Shown here piece by piece: positions 1 to 11,064 of a stretch of 64,000 bases of DNA. A program made the position numbers and the translations under genes. The notes beneath the pieces are model-generated. The model was not told the origin of the DNA. It did no database searches and saw nothing but the letters and a program-made list of their open reading frames with translations. The stretch comes from Epiperipatus broadwayi (taxonomy: Eukaryota > Onychophora > Udeonychophora > Euonychophora > Peripatidae), in contig JAQFVV010000255.1 in assembly GCA_028023455.1 (NCBI GenBank), positions 1,076,699 through 1,140,698 on the forward strand, given 5' to 3'. How positions within the stretch are numbered: position 1 is the stretch's first letter; each line of letters opens with the position of its first letter.

Positions 1-974
1 GACAAATGAGGACATGTGGGAACAGACGGGAGAAAGTCCCATCCAGTTTAAAAAACAGGATACGCAAAATGAAGGGGATATCAAAACCCTAATAAGGATG
101 ATGACGCAAATGATGGCCGAAATGAGGGAAGATAGAGAAGAGCGGAGAGAAGAGAGAGGGAAGAGTTTAGAGAGGAGATAAGGCAACTACTCGGGGGAAA
201 GGAAAGGAAGTTAGAAGAGGACAAAGGGGAGGAGAGTAGTTTAACCCAAGTTAAGGAAGAAATAACTCAGAATGCATCAAAGACGGACAGGACGGAGGCA
301 GACCTGAGGGAGCTAAAGGAGAAAGTTGAGATCCTAACGGAGGACGTAGGAAAGGGGCGAAAGGCATCAGGGACGTGATGAAAGAAGCGATCAGGCAGAC
401 TGAAGAGGTGTGTCATGAAATTAGGCAACAACAGGATGAGATCCGAGAGACAATGGGGGAGTGGGGACAGAGAATTCAAAGGATTGAAGCCGACCAGGGG
501 CATGGGAACATGAGTAGAAGGATGGAAGAGATGGAGAAGAGATGGGAAAGGCAGATGTCGCAACGGGACACAAATCATGTATGGGCGGAGAGGCAGATGA
601 AAATCGAAATATTTAGAGCCGGGATGAACGAAAACCCAATGGACCACCTCGAAGCGTCAGGAATCTGTTTCGAGAGCCGACGGAGAGAGAACCAGATCGA
701 GTAAATATTGCGAGCGGCTACTTACAGGGCCCAGCGAGAGACTGGTGGAGAACGCTGGAGTTTAAACCCCGGTCATATGAGGAGTATAAAGAGGAAGTCT
801 TGCGGTGTTTCTGGAACACAGCACGCCAGGAGGGACTTATTTTAGGATCACTAGGGAGAAGTATGGGGGAAGGCCCAACGAGACGGCCACACAATTTTAT
901 TATAGGCAGGTGGCGAGCCTTCAACAATTGCCTGCATACCCTATGACAGATATGCAAATCATATCGATAATCAG
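1..974 (+). pseudogene. Broken gag region of a Ty3/gypsy-type LTR retrotransposon
   Basis: Three open stretches in different frames together resemble the capsid precursor of an LTR retrotransposon. The first (1-180) is acidic and rich in Arg and Glu. The second (about 375-704) is a long charged coiled-coil-like segment ending in a PMDHLE-like motif. The third (805-974) reads ITREKYGGRPNETATQFYYRQ, typical of the retrotransposon gag domain, and is cut by the assembly gap. The frame changes at least three times (near 180, near 370 and between 640 and 800), so the copy is not functional as assembled. The segment is clearly richer in G+C than its surroundings, as expected of a recent arrival. No protease, RT or integrase is visible because the sequence breaks at 975. 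Family level is inferred from the gag pattern only. Confidence 0.6.
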
Positions 975-1500
975 NNNNNNNNNNNNNNNNNNNNNNNNNN
1001 NNNNNNNNNNNNNNNNNNNNNNNNNNNNNNNNNNNNNNNNNNNNNNNNNNNNNNNNNNNNNNNNNNNNNNNNNNNNNNNNNNNNNNNNNNNNNNNNNNNN
1101 NNNNNNNNNNNNNNNNNNNNNNNNNNNNNNNNNNNNNNNNNNNNNNNNNNNNNNNNNNNNNNNNNNNNNNNNNNNNNNNNNNNNNNNNNNNNNNNNNNNN
1201 NNNNNNNNNNNNNNNNNNNNNNNNNNNNNNNNNNNNNNNNNNNNNNNNNNNNNNNNNNNNNNNNNNNNNNNNNNNNNNNNNNNNNNNNNNNNNNNNNNNN
1301 NNNNNNNNNNNNNNNNNNNNNNNNNNNNNNNNNNNNNNNNNNNNNNNNNNNNNNNNNNNNNNNNNNNNNNNNNNNNNNNNNNNNNNNNNNNNNNNNNNNN
1401 NNNNNNNNNNNNNNNNNNNNNNNNNNNNNNNNNNNNNNNNNNNNNNNNNNNNNNNNNNNNNNNNNNNNNNNNNNNNNNNNNNNNNNNNNNNNNNNNNNNN
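975..1500. other. Assembly gap (run of N)
   Basis: 526 undetermined bases. The missing part probably holds the continuation of the gag element on its left and the start of the family A foldback on its right. Nothing can be annotated here. Confidence 0.99.
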
Positions 1501-1895
1501 CCGTAATCTCGGTGGGGTAGTCTATCTTGTGCCTACTTATCAAATATATATATAGGCCAGTTTCTAGCTTATGGCTTTCATCAGTGAAAAAACTTGGATT
1601 TGAGAGCACTGCACCTATATCTTAGGTTTTAATGCAATTGTCCTGCAGCCATTTGTCAACTATAAAGCTATGAATCCAAAATGAAAACACATTTTCAATC
1701 CAATAATGTTTTCAATGAAACCCATAAGCTAGAATCTAGGTTGGGGATATTAGGCATTAGAGATGGATATTATGCACAACCCTTCTAGTATCTATTGATT
1801 ACTAAAGCTTGCACTGAGTGGCACTACTGCATACAGATTTGCTACTATTTTAACAACTTGTATAAGTACAGGAAATAGTGATCATGTGATGGTTT
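1501..1895. repeat. Foldback element, family A copy 1 (degraded, left end in the gap)
   Basis: An imperfect palindrome. Left-arm sequence (from about 1528, with GGCCAGTTTCTAGCTTATGG) is repeated inverted around 1700-1750 (CATAAGCTAGAATCTAGG). The right shoulder (1780-1895) contains the same landmarks as copy 2 near 2450: TTGATTACT, GCACTGAGTGGCACTACTG and GTGATCATGTGAT. Both arms contain decayed hammerhead-like motifs. On the minus strand the left arm has CTGATGA, then a stem, then GAAAC (about 1564-1592). The right-arm version has lost the core. Confidence 0.6.
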
Positions 1896-2139
1896 AATGG
1901 TTTGATAATAATAAATAAAAAGGCTGATGAGTGTTTGAACAGTTTTCCATTTTTCATTAAGAATAGTTAAATATCCATTTACCAAATAATATTAGATGTG
2001 ATGGTCATTTTTAAAAAAATTTTAAATCCAACAAATTTAAATGTTACAGTTTTTATCTAACTGGATTCAAACACAGCTCACAGCTAATGCACAAAGATGC
2101 ACTATCATAAACCATGAGGGTTTTGGTAATTTCTGTATT

Positions 2140-2540
2140 TATACTGTATTAAAACAGGCAAAACTCTCAATACAGTATTATTACTCAGTGCCAACTAGAG
2201 TAATCAATGGATGCCAGAAGACATATGCATAAAATCCCTATCTAGTTCCTACTCATCCAATATCCCCAAACTAGTTTCTGGCTTCTGGCCTTTGTTAGTG
2301 AGGAGCTTTGTATCTGAGAGCACTGCACCTAGATCCAAAGCTCCTCACTGATGAAGGCCACAAGCCAGAAACTAGTCTGGGGATATTGGATGACTAGGCA
2401 CTAGATAGTGATTTTATGCACATGCCTTATGGCATCCATTGATTACTCTGGTTGGCACTGAATGGTACTAATGTATGGAGAATTTTGCTCATTTTAATAA
2501 CAGTAATGTGCTAGCATAAGAAATAGTGATCATGTGATAT
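2140..2540. mobile_element. Foldback element, family A copy 2
   Basis: Two inverted arms of about 150 bp (2158-2312 and 2337-2489) surround a spacer of about 24 bp. The outer part reads GCAAAACTCTCAATACAG on the left and GGAGAATTTTGC on the right. The inner part reads AAACTAGTTTCTGGC on the left and GCCAGAAACTAGTC on the right. Each arm holds a hammerhead-ribozyme motif, the two pointing in opposite directions, and the right-arm motif (2342-2383) has an intact core. There is no coding capacity. Relation to Penelope-like elements is inferred from the shared ribozyme layout. Confidence 0.75.
2342..2383 (+). ncRNA. Candidate type I hammerhead ribozyme (family A)
   Basis: Read 5' to 3': stem I strand TCCTCA (2342-2347), core CTGATGA (2348-2354), stem II GGC/GCC with loop CACAA (2356-2366), GAA (2368-2370), a loopless palindromic stem III ACTAGT (2371-2376), cleavage residue C2377, and stem I partner TGGGGA (2378-2383). 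Stem I has six pairs, one of them T:G. All conserved core bases of the hammerhead family are present, with the predicted cut between 2377 and 2378. A weakness is the A-A mismatch (2355, 2367) where stem II meets the core. Loopless stem III is known from ribozymes of Penelope-like elements, where two copies are thought to act as a dimer. The mirrored motif in the left arm (minus strand, about 2257-2312) has lost its core (CTAACAA). Confidence 0.7.
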
Positions 2541-2767
2541 TTATACTGTAATGGTTCATTTGTTATTTTATTTACCATCTTATAATTCTTTTACAGCCTT
2601 CTTACTGAAAGTGTTCAACACTTTGCTCAAATATAACCCTTCATGCTTTTATATTCTACCATAACCCTTTTATAATACTAATCTACATCATGCATTTTTG
2701 TAGTAATTTTTATAATGTATATATTCTTATTTTTCTCCTTTTACTTTCTTTGCATTTCTTCATATAT

Positions 2768-3027
2768 TCATATATATTGCTTACAATAACCCGTTCATAT
2801 ACACTTTAATGCGAAAAAAAATTTAAAAAATGATTTCTTTATTTTCCTGACAGTTTTGACTATCCTGCAGTCTTCATCAGAGTAAGGAGGAATTTAAAAT
2901 TGCTCTGATAAAGACTGCAGGACAGTCAAAACTGTCAAGAAAATAAAGGAATCATTTTAAAAAGTTTTCCGCATTAAAGTGCATTTGAAGGAGTTATTGT
3001 AAGCAATATATATAATGTATATACTCA
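2768..3027. repeat. Foldback element, family B
   Basis: Inverted arms run from about 2768 to 2890 and 2905 to 3027. They contain TATATATTGCTTACAATAAC on the left with its complement on the right, and an inner GACTGCAGGACAGTC hairpin. On the minus strand of the left arm the order is CTGATGA, GACTG/TAGTC hairpin, AAAACTGTC. The right arm has CTGATAA and AAAACTGTC. Both look like hammerhead motifs that have lost G12 (G to A), and the right one also lost G8. No open reading frame. Confidence 0.65.
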
Positions 3028-3734
3028 TGAAAACCACATTTAGATTTACTATAAAGTACTTTTTGGAGAAGTCAGTTACTTTTTAATTACTTCATATGAT
3101 CAATCTAAGGACTCTTACTACAGTAGATTCAATAATGCCTCACATGGAAAGCAGGAACACACCCTAATTGGTCACAATCTTGCCATAAATTAATGTAAAG
3201 AAAACTAAGAGATCTCCCTGCAACTAATTTAGTTCAACAATAAGAAAAATATTATCTTTGTACTTATTAAAAGTTTAGCTGCATGTAAATTTCTAAATTA
3301 ATCTTTCTACTCTCCCAAGGTAGTAATTAATTAAATCAAATATTTCTAAAAGATTTTCCAATTATTGGTTAATAAAGTACTGTAATGTTTTCAACAATTA
3401 TTATTATACCAAAGTTTTGATTGGTTGCATTTAAAATATTAAAAAAATCATCCTTTGAGTTGATAAATGCAGAAAAAATCATGAGCGCAATGTAAATCCA
3501 AAAATCCAAAAGTTAACTTTTTAGTTTTAATTTCAATTATTTCAAACTAAAAACATTTTAATACTAGTTATTACATTTTGATATCTGTTTCATGAAATCT
3601 CTTACAAACTATTTCAAAGACAGCTATCACCAAAATGCATAACAAAATCGAAGCCAATACATATTTCAATTTTAATTTCAAATATCTCAAATTTTCTATT
3701 ACCAGTAAATAACTTAACAGCTGTTTAATACAAA

Positions 3735-3826
3735 GAAGCTTCAGTAATACAGCATCTATTCGTTTTTCACTAGCAACAGTGCCATCTTATGGCGTGGAAC
3801 AATCGATGCTGTATTACCAAAGCTTC
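3735..3826. mobile_element. MITE, family C copy 1, 8-bp target duplication
   Basis: A 76-bp element (3743-3818) has terminal inverted repeats (AGTAATACAGCATC and GATGCTGTATTACC). It is flanked by GAAGCTTC on the left and AAAGCTTC on the right, an 8-bp target duplication with one mismatch. The interior TTTTTCACTAGCAACAG is shared with the copy near 59.56 kb. An 8-bp duplication suggests the hAT superfamily or another transposase with that spacing. The ends do not show the usual hAT CAG start, so the superfamily is open. Confidence 0.6.
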
Positions 3827-4237
3827 TATTGGCAAACTGAACATTGCCACAAACTTCTTAACTGAACAAATGGCATATTTATATATCACTTTTCTTATGA
3901 CTTCTTTTCTTGCAATTGCCTGCCTGACAATGAACGACTACATCAATTTTTCCTTCTTGATTTTATGAGCCAGATTAAGTTTCTGATACCTATTAATTCA
4001 ATAAAATCCTTCAAAGTGCTTTATTAAACCACCACAAAGGCAGTTTTTCTGGGTGGGTAAAATTTTTTTTGGAAGGTTAAAGGAAGGCCACTGCATCTGC
4101 TTCTGTAGCAGGTAAATCTCAAAACTACAATGCCGAATGGTCATCTGCCATTGAACTGTTTTGATCTCGGAAAAGTCTCGGAAAGTGCGCGACTTGATCG
4201 TGAACTTTGCCGAATCATGATTTACATTCCTCATTTA

Positions 4238-4540
4238 CTAATGACTGGAACATTGCTATTTTTCCACATGCACCTTACTATTACTTTCAGACAGCCAATA
4301 GCTGTTAAAACAGCGGTCTGAGGAGCGATCAGGCCTAGATGCTTAAGACTGGCTTATATATATAAAAGTTAAATAAAAGAGAAGAGTGTATCATTTTTTT
4401 CTTGTCAAAAAATCTCTGTCATGTGTCTAGGCCTGATCGCTCCTCAGACCGCTGTTTTAACAGCTACTGGCTGTCTGAAAGTAATAGTAAGGCACATGTG
4501 GAAGAATAGCAACCCCCAGTCATTACTAATTTAATAACAA
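4238..4540. repeat. Foldback element, family E copy 1
   Basis: Arms of about 100 bp (about 4238-4340 and 4425-4540) are near-perfect complements, including GGTCTGAGGAGCGATCAGGC and its inverse. The outer AGACAGCCAAT / TTGGCTGTCT-type sequence links it to the palindrome at 15264-15417. An A+T-rich spacer of about 85 bp separates the arms. No coding. Confidence 0.65.
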
Positions 4541-4904
4541 CATGCGATTTAAACAAAATATTATTCCTCATTTAGTGAATTCTGACCCCTGACAACGAAA
4601 ATAGGAGTGTTTGAGAATTTGTTACAATTTTTACTAACTCACATCAATTACAATACATTTAAGCAAAAAAAAAAAATCCGTTCTAATATACTTTTTGTCA
4701 TTACAACTACAGAAACCTTCATATCATATGCTGTACAATAGTCAAGAGTAATGTCTATAGAAAGTGTCGCATACTCGTCGCTAATAATGTTCAACATGCT
4801 AGAGATGTTAAGGTAAGGGTGCACTTCAACATCTTAGTGTTTGAACAGTTTACAGGCCGTAAGATCTATGAGCAGCCTTGTAAACAGCATATTTATGTGC
4901 TTTA

Positions 4905-4972
4905 GTGTAGAAACAGTGCCATCGCATGGTGTGGATTAATAGACGATGTATTACCAAATGTTCTATAAATTT
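4905..4972 (+). repeat. Family C MITE fragment
   Basis: Matches the right half of the family C MITE: AACAGTGCCATCGCATGGTG followed by GGATTAATAGACGATGTATTACC. No left end with GGTAATAC was found upstream, so this is a one-sided fragment. Confidence 0.5.
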
Positions 4973-5205
4973 TTAATGGAAGCTAGTATATTATTACATT
5001 TTTTTAAACTCTTCTGTGTATTTTATATGGACCTGAAGCTGCTTTAATTTTAAGATTAAAAAGCTGTTTTGATTTTTTCACATTAAATTCTTAAATCAAT
5101 AGTATAGATATATTATTAGAAGACAATCATTTCAATACTTGTATTAGTATTCAAATGATTGTCAAAATATGTATTTCATTAGTTCAAATTATGAACATTA
5201 TCTTA

Positions 5206-5303
5206 GTCAAGCATTGTTAGCCAAGAGGTCAGCACAGCAGTTGGTTGCAGATGTTTGTTGCGGGTTCGACTCCCAGCCAATGCTATGACATGTGGGGGAA
5301 AAA
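5206..5303 (+). mobile_element. Short tRNA-Gly-derived SINE, copy 1
   Basis: GTCAA followed by a tRNA-like body (5211-5283) with A-box (TTAGCCAAGAGG) and B-box (GGGTTCGACTCCC), then TATGACATG and an impure A/G tail. Total about 95 bp. The body aligns with tRNA-Gly but the anticodon arm is altered. A target duplication is not clear. Confidence 0.75.
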
Positions 5304-6345
5304 ATGCTATCTACTTATTTCATAAGTTTCATGCTTCATTTTGTGCATTAAAACAATTTAAATTGATCATTATTAGTCAATACTGTTTAATCCACAAATC
5401 ATTCTATTGTTTTTCAATTCTCTATTTTACTAATTAACCATAAATAATTAAAAATGCAAATTTTATGACAATGGTTTACCAATAATGGTAATTAAACTAG
5501 TACATGCATATTATAAGTTATGGACAAGTGTTTACAATATTACACGGCGATTTTTTCAATTACATGTTTAAAACTTTTTATTTTATAATTTAAATAATAA
5601 TTATTCTTTATTTATAAGTAAAATATTATTTTTAATAAAAAAATATATAAAGCAGAATTTGGTAAAATGTTAAACTTTATGCTTTAAACTTTAGCCAGCT
5701 GGAAAAGGGTTTGAATTTTATATCAGCACTGAAATTTTACATTGTTTGTCCTTTAATAGATTATAAATAAGAAACAACTTTCATATTTAAATGCTTATAA
5801 TTTATATTCACTTAAAATCTTTGGCATTTATGAAATGATTTGAGCTACAGATTTACACTTGTTCTACACATTTCTGCTTTGCTCCTATTTTTTTTAGCAT
5901 CTATTTTGTAGAAGTATTGAAGATACGGAGAATTCCAATATGTGTTCAATCAGATAGTAAAAGATGTCTTGCATATCACACATTTTAATTATAATCAGGT
6001 AATGATTGGAGCATAATGAAAGAGAAATTTCTCATGAACAATATTTCAAATAAAAAATTGAATTTTAATTTCAAATAATAGTAAAAGATACAAAAAATGA
6101 AAATAGATAAAAAATTTGTAATTATGCAATAATATAGCTTCACTCATTAGAAAGACAAATAAGAAGTTAGTTATAAATCATCTTAACTTTATGCTATGAA
6201 ATAATAAAAATGATAATGTTACAAACAAATAAACATATTTATTGAAACTGTAACCTGCAGATCTAATACATTAATTCTAGATAAAAGAGAAGTAAAAAAT
6301 AATTAGAGTAATTAATATAGATTTTTAGAAATGCAGCATATACAT
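5304..6345. other. A+T-rich spacer
   Basis: Simple A+T-rich sequence with no recognisable repeat, RNA gene or credible coding frame. Confidence 0.5.
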
Positions 6346-6349
6346 TTCT

Positions 6350-6540
6350 AAAATATTTACTAAGGCTGTAATCTGAAAAATATGCATGTAAAATGTGATA
6401 GTAGGGACCTCTACAGGTCTTTAATCACAAGCTTATGCTTTGGAAGAAAAGAGTGTAAGCTTGTGGTTAAAGACCTGTAGATGTCCCTACTATCGCATTT
6501 TACATGCATATTCTTGAGGTTACAGCCTTAGTAAATATTA
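6350..6540. repeat. Foldback element, family G copy 1
   Basis: Inverted arms (about 6352-6438 and 6455-6539) include TATTTACTAAGGCTGTAA with its inverse, and ACCTCTACAGGTCTTTAATC with its inverse, around a 16-bp loop. The family recurs as a single arm near 27.73-27.85 kb. No hammerhead core is visible. Confidence 0.65.
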
Positions 6541-6544
6541 CTTA

Positions 6545-7800
6545 TGTAATCAATGAATAATTTCTAGAATATATAAACTTAAAAAGTAATAAATAAGAAA
6601 AATTATGGGAACTCAGATAAATATAATGGACCCATTGTTAATACAACTTATGTAGTGTAGTCATAAAGTGTTTTAAAAATAATGGACTATTTACATCTGG
6701 AAATGGACTCTGCCTGAAAGTTGTAGACACAGGTTTAAACAAAATTGGCATGAAGAAGTTAAGTAAGTAATAAAAGAAAGAGGTTTGACAGATTAAGTGG
6801 AAGCATTTAGAAATAACCTAAAAGATGATAAACCAAAAGCATCTATGAAGAATTTTATCGTATATATGTGAGTGTGTTTAATAGTCATTCTTCACTGAAA
6901 CATCAAGCTTAGTAAAGTATTGTTTTCTACTACATATGCTTTCATTGTATCATGACTATTTCATCAAGATAGCTTTAATTTATTGACCTAAATGTCAACT
7001 CTCTCTTTTTAATTTAAATTTTCCTCTTCTTGAAGTTATTAATAAGTTTATTGTTTTCTTTATAACAACAGTATTTCTTGATAGAATTTTGTATTTTATA
7101 CTTATTTTCACATCAATTTTGAATATTTTTAGCACGGAGGTAGGTTTCAATGTCTATTAAAGACCTTACTCATTTTGCTTTATAACCGAGAATGCTGCAA
7201 ACTATCTTTATAAACTAAATAGAATAACTTAAGTTATTACTTTTAAAAAATGGAGTAACAACATTTTACACATATAGATATATATTAATTGAAGCATGAT
7301 TAAGTCATTGTACTGTAGTGAATAAAATTGGAAGTAAAAAGAAATTGGGAATGTAAAATTTTGAAAAGGCAAGAGGAGAAAGATAGTAAAAGTAGAAATC
7401 TTACAATTGAAACTGAGAAGAAAAAGGCAGTCTTTAAATTATTGCATTGATTTACCAATAATTGAAATAAGGTATAATTATCTTTAAATGGATTAATAGT
7501 TCACATATAAACCACAATCGTTTGAACATGCTAAGTACTCAGAGTTTCCATCTCAATTAACAAAACCTATTTTTTTAATTCTTCTGTCAAAAATTAAACT
7601 GTAAACTTTTCAATAAAAGGCTTTAACTAAGGTGGAACATATTTGGAAAAATCATTTCTGATAAGAAACTTTCAATAAGTTCACTTTTTGCAGACATCTC
7701 TCTATATTCGAAGTATTTTTTAGATCTTTTGAAAAATATATTTAAAATAATATTCTCTATTTAGGGAAAAAAAAAAGAAAACTTTTTTAAATTTGACTTT
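6545..7800. other. A+T-rich spacer
   Basis: Nothing beyond short A/T runs is recognised. All frames are interrupted. Confidence 0.5.
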
Positions 7801-7805
7801 GAACT

Positions 7806-8137
7806 CTTTAGACCAGTGGTATTCAATCTATGGGTCGCGAGACCAAACGGGGTCGCGAAAAATTATCTTGGGGTCGCAAGATGGATGAAAAAATTGTAAA
7901 TAAATTTAATTGATTACAAATACATCATTGACAAAAAATTTTGAGAAAAAATATTAATTTTTAAAATGTGAAATTTCATTAAATTCTAGAAGATTACTCT
8001 ATTTTAAAAATGACGACTTCAAAGAGATAGCGGTTCGGATATGTTTCGGACGACATCGTGCTATTTGGTCGGCATGTTACCTCGATGTCCCATGCGGGGT
8101 CGTACTGCTAAAATGTTTGAATACCACTGCTTTAGAC
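7806..8137. mobile_element. hAT-like MITE with perfect 8-bp target duplication
   Basis: The element (7814-8129, 316 bp) begins CAGTGGTATTCAA and ends TTGAATACCACTG, a perfect 13-bp terminal inverted repeat with the CAG start usual for hAT transposons. It is flanked on both sides by CTTTAGAC (7806-7813 and 8130-8137). The GGGGTCGCG stretches just inside the left end resemble those of animal hAT MITEs. No transposase, so it is non-autonomous. Internal G+C is higher than the surroundings. Confidence 0.85.
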
Positions 8138-10130
8138 CAATTTTTAAAAGTATATTTTAAAAATAAAAAAAATAAATTATCACTTTAAATTATATATATA
8201 TTACATTTCTAAAAATTATTTATGAAATGTTAAAGTGTGCTTTAATAAACTTATTAAAGATATTTTTGATATAAATATGAATTCTTACTTTTTAATCTGA
8301 TGCATTTTAGATATCTATTATAGAGGTTGCCTTTCAGTTTTAAAAATCACGACTTATTATCTTTTTATAGATGTCACTACTATTTAATAACTATGTTGTT
8401 TATTCAAAAATTAATTATTGCTCAGAATACGGTTTTATCAAAGAAACCTAGAAAAACGAAAAATAAATAAAGTGTACATCTATAGCTTTATAACGGTAAT
8501 TAAATTTTTCTTGTGTTTGAAGGCCATTTTGTTTATAAATAAGAGATAGAGTATAAAATTAAAAATAACCATTATGAAGCTGTTTACTTAATCTTTAAGA
8601 AACTTTACTAAAACTCTTCAAAAATATTGCATAAATAATAAAAAAAGTTACTTATTCATTGTCTATACAATAAATGTTACAATTGTTTAGAATTAATTAA
8701 AAATTGCAACTACAATTTATAATGCGTGGTACACCATTTCTAAATATTCGCCAAACTAATAATTGCATTCTGAATAGATTTTCTGATTCTTTTAAAAATA
8801 CATGTACTCTTTTTGAAGTGATGAAATCGTACTAAATTTATTGGTGGGCCAAGTGCTGATATCTATTACATGGAGTCTAGTTACTCTCCCAACACCATTA
8901 TAATTTTTTTTACTATTATTAATTTTTTTATGGCAATCTTATGTATGTATATAATGTATTATTTATAATCTATAAGCATTGTACTAGTCCATTCCATGTT
9001 GCTAATTGATTTCAAACTAAATTTTCCATAAATGTAGATAAAAAAAATTTTTTTAGCACAATAAATATTTGTTTTAAAACTAATCTAAATTTATTAAAGT
9101 TTTAATATTCAATAAAATCTCTATTTTGCTTTTTTTGTTTATAATTAACTACTATTGTTACAGAAATGTTTCCATGAGGAGAAATTAGTCTGATCTAATA
9201 TTTTTTTGACGAATATATTTCAGTACTTTTTTCTTACGATCTATAAATGGAAATCTTAACTTTAAACAATCCTTAAATAGCTCATTACAGAATAAAGATT
9301 TTAGACAAAGGTGTTGTAAAAAGAAACAATAATGGAAACGGCAGTACTCAACGGTGTAGTATCTTTCAGAAGGAAAGAGAGATTTATATATATATATATA
9401 TTAGCCTAAAATAGCTAGATATTCATATATCACCCAATGATTAAATAGCTACCCAATTGCTCGGTATATACAATAAAATAAAAACTAGTCTACCTGTGAA
9501 TGAACACATCATTTTAAAAACAAACGTTTTGCTCACTTTCTAGTAATTCATTCAGTATTACTCATTTGCAATTTCTTTCATTTCTAAAACCAAGATCACA
9601 ATAAATAAAAAATGAATACAAACAATTCCTGATACTTTTATTTTAAAGACCATTATATTCGTTAATTAAGAAATTTTGTTATTAGAAAGGTATTATTTTC
9701 ATTTCATTCAAAATATAATAATCAAATAGTTACTTGCTTAGGAGTTCATGTGATGTTTTAGCATTGAAATGGCAGATGAAGCTTTAATCTGGGAACTTTA
9801 GCTTTCTAATCCTTAAATCTACCATTACATTAAACAAGAAAAGGCATTTCATTTATCTAGTAAAATATAGTATTGCTAATATAAGTTTGATCATCCAAGG
9901 AAATAAGACATCTAGCTGGTCATCATATCAATGATAATTAATTTATAAACTAAAATTGTATTTGTGAAGAAAATATTATCTCAGGCATCCTGATTCTGAG
10001 TTTTGGAGCTCTATGAGTAGTATTCTTTTTAACTGTTGGTGTTTAATAAAAAGAACGTATAATGTTCTCCACCATATATGTGGCCAGCTCAAAGCTTCCA
10101 TATGGATAGGAAAAGTATGGATAATTCAGA
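8138..10130. other. A+T-rich spacer
   Basis: No gene or repeat family recognised. A short (TA)n run lies near 9386-9400. Confidence 0.5.

Positions 10131-10134
<4 letters not shown>

Positions 10135-10188
<54 letters not shown>
10135..10188. repeat. (AT)n microsatellite
   Basis: About 27 uninterrupted AT dinucleotides. The open frame read through it (Tyr/Ile repeats) is an artefact of the repeat. Confidence 0.95.
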
Positions 10189-10190
<2 letters not shown>

Positions 10191-10616
10191 GTAATCAAAA
10201 TTTATATATATTAAGATATTAACTAAAATAATTAACACAAAAATGAATAATATAGTTATGAAAACGATAGTAGAGTAATAAAGTGTAAGATAAAGAACAA
10301 TCACGTTACTCATTAAGAACATAGGTTCAGAAATCTCTAAGAGATGATTCTTGATACTTTTCTTATAGTAGATATCTATGATATTTAATAATTCAATTTT
10401 TTTCATTTAATTGTTTTTTAAAAAACCCAAAATGCTGAAATCATAAATGGTGAGATCACTGATGTAGGAAAATATTTGAAATACAGTCACTCTTCATATA
10501 CCTGAAGCCTAATTGTAAATATAGGTGATTTGAACTCAGACTTTCAAGCACCTTTCAACCATCCACATTATCTCATACCATTAATACACATGGCCACACA
10601 CATGTAGAAATGATAA

Positions 10617-10675
10617 ATAATCACCAATATACGTATTTTGTGCAGAACCAGCACTCATCAGTTAGTCCAGATTAT
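10617..10675 (-). ncRNA. Decayed hammerhead ribozyme motif, family H left arm
   Basis: On the minus strand: stem I with ATAATC and ACTAA strands, core CTGATGA, perfect stem II GTGC/GCAC, stem III ATACGTAT. The G12 position is A (AAAA instead of GAAA), which should abolish cleavage. The change is what deamination of a CpG (GCACGAAA to GCACAAAA) would give. Confidence 0.6.
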
Positions 10676-11003
10676 CATCTCCCACACACATATATAATCA
10701 GTGCTCAGTTTTATATTAAGATAGCAAACCCTCATACCATAATGGAAAGGCTTCAATCTACTCCAATACAGGCATCCATACCATTGAAATCTGATGATGG
10801 AAAGCTCAAATCCCATGCTGATGCCATGCTAATGGGCATGGCAATAATATTAGCATCAGCATGGGATTTGAGATTTCCATCATCAGATTTTAATGGTATG
10901 GATATCTGAAGAGTTGGAGTAGATTGAAGTCTGTACATTAAAGTATGAGGGTTTGCTATCTTAATATAAAACTGAGCATCGATTATATATATGTGAGTGA
11001 GAT

Positions 11004-11064
11004 GATAATCTGGACAAACTGACGAGTGCTGGTTCTGCATGAAATACGTATATTGGTGATTATT
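11004..11064 (+). ncRNA. Candidate type I hammerhead ribozyme (family H)
   Basis: Outer stem I ATAATC (11005-11010) pairs with GATTAT (11058-11063). After a TGG bulge, inner stem I ACAAA (11014-11018) pairs with TTGGT (11053-11057), with one A-G mismatch. Core CTGACGA is 11019-11025. Stem II GTGC/GCAT has loop TGGTTCT (11026-11040). GAA is 11041-11043, palindromic stem III ATACGTAT 11044-11051, cleavage residue A11052. All conserved hammerhead positions are kept and A is allowed at position 17. The cut is predicted between 11052 and 11053. The other family H arms have T in place of the mismatched A (ACTAA), which would restore a T:G pair, supporting a real ancestral helix. Confidence 0.7.

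Noticed and set aside
805-1609. Frames spanning the run of N
   Set aside because: The middle is undetermined sequence. Only the real gag-like part before 975 was kept.
4130-4321. 63-residue plus-strand frame
   Set aside because: It runs into the family E foldback arm and has no family similarity.
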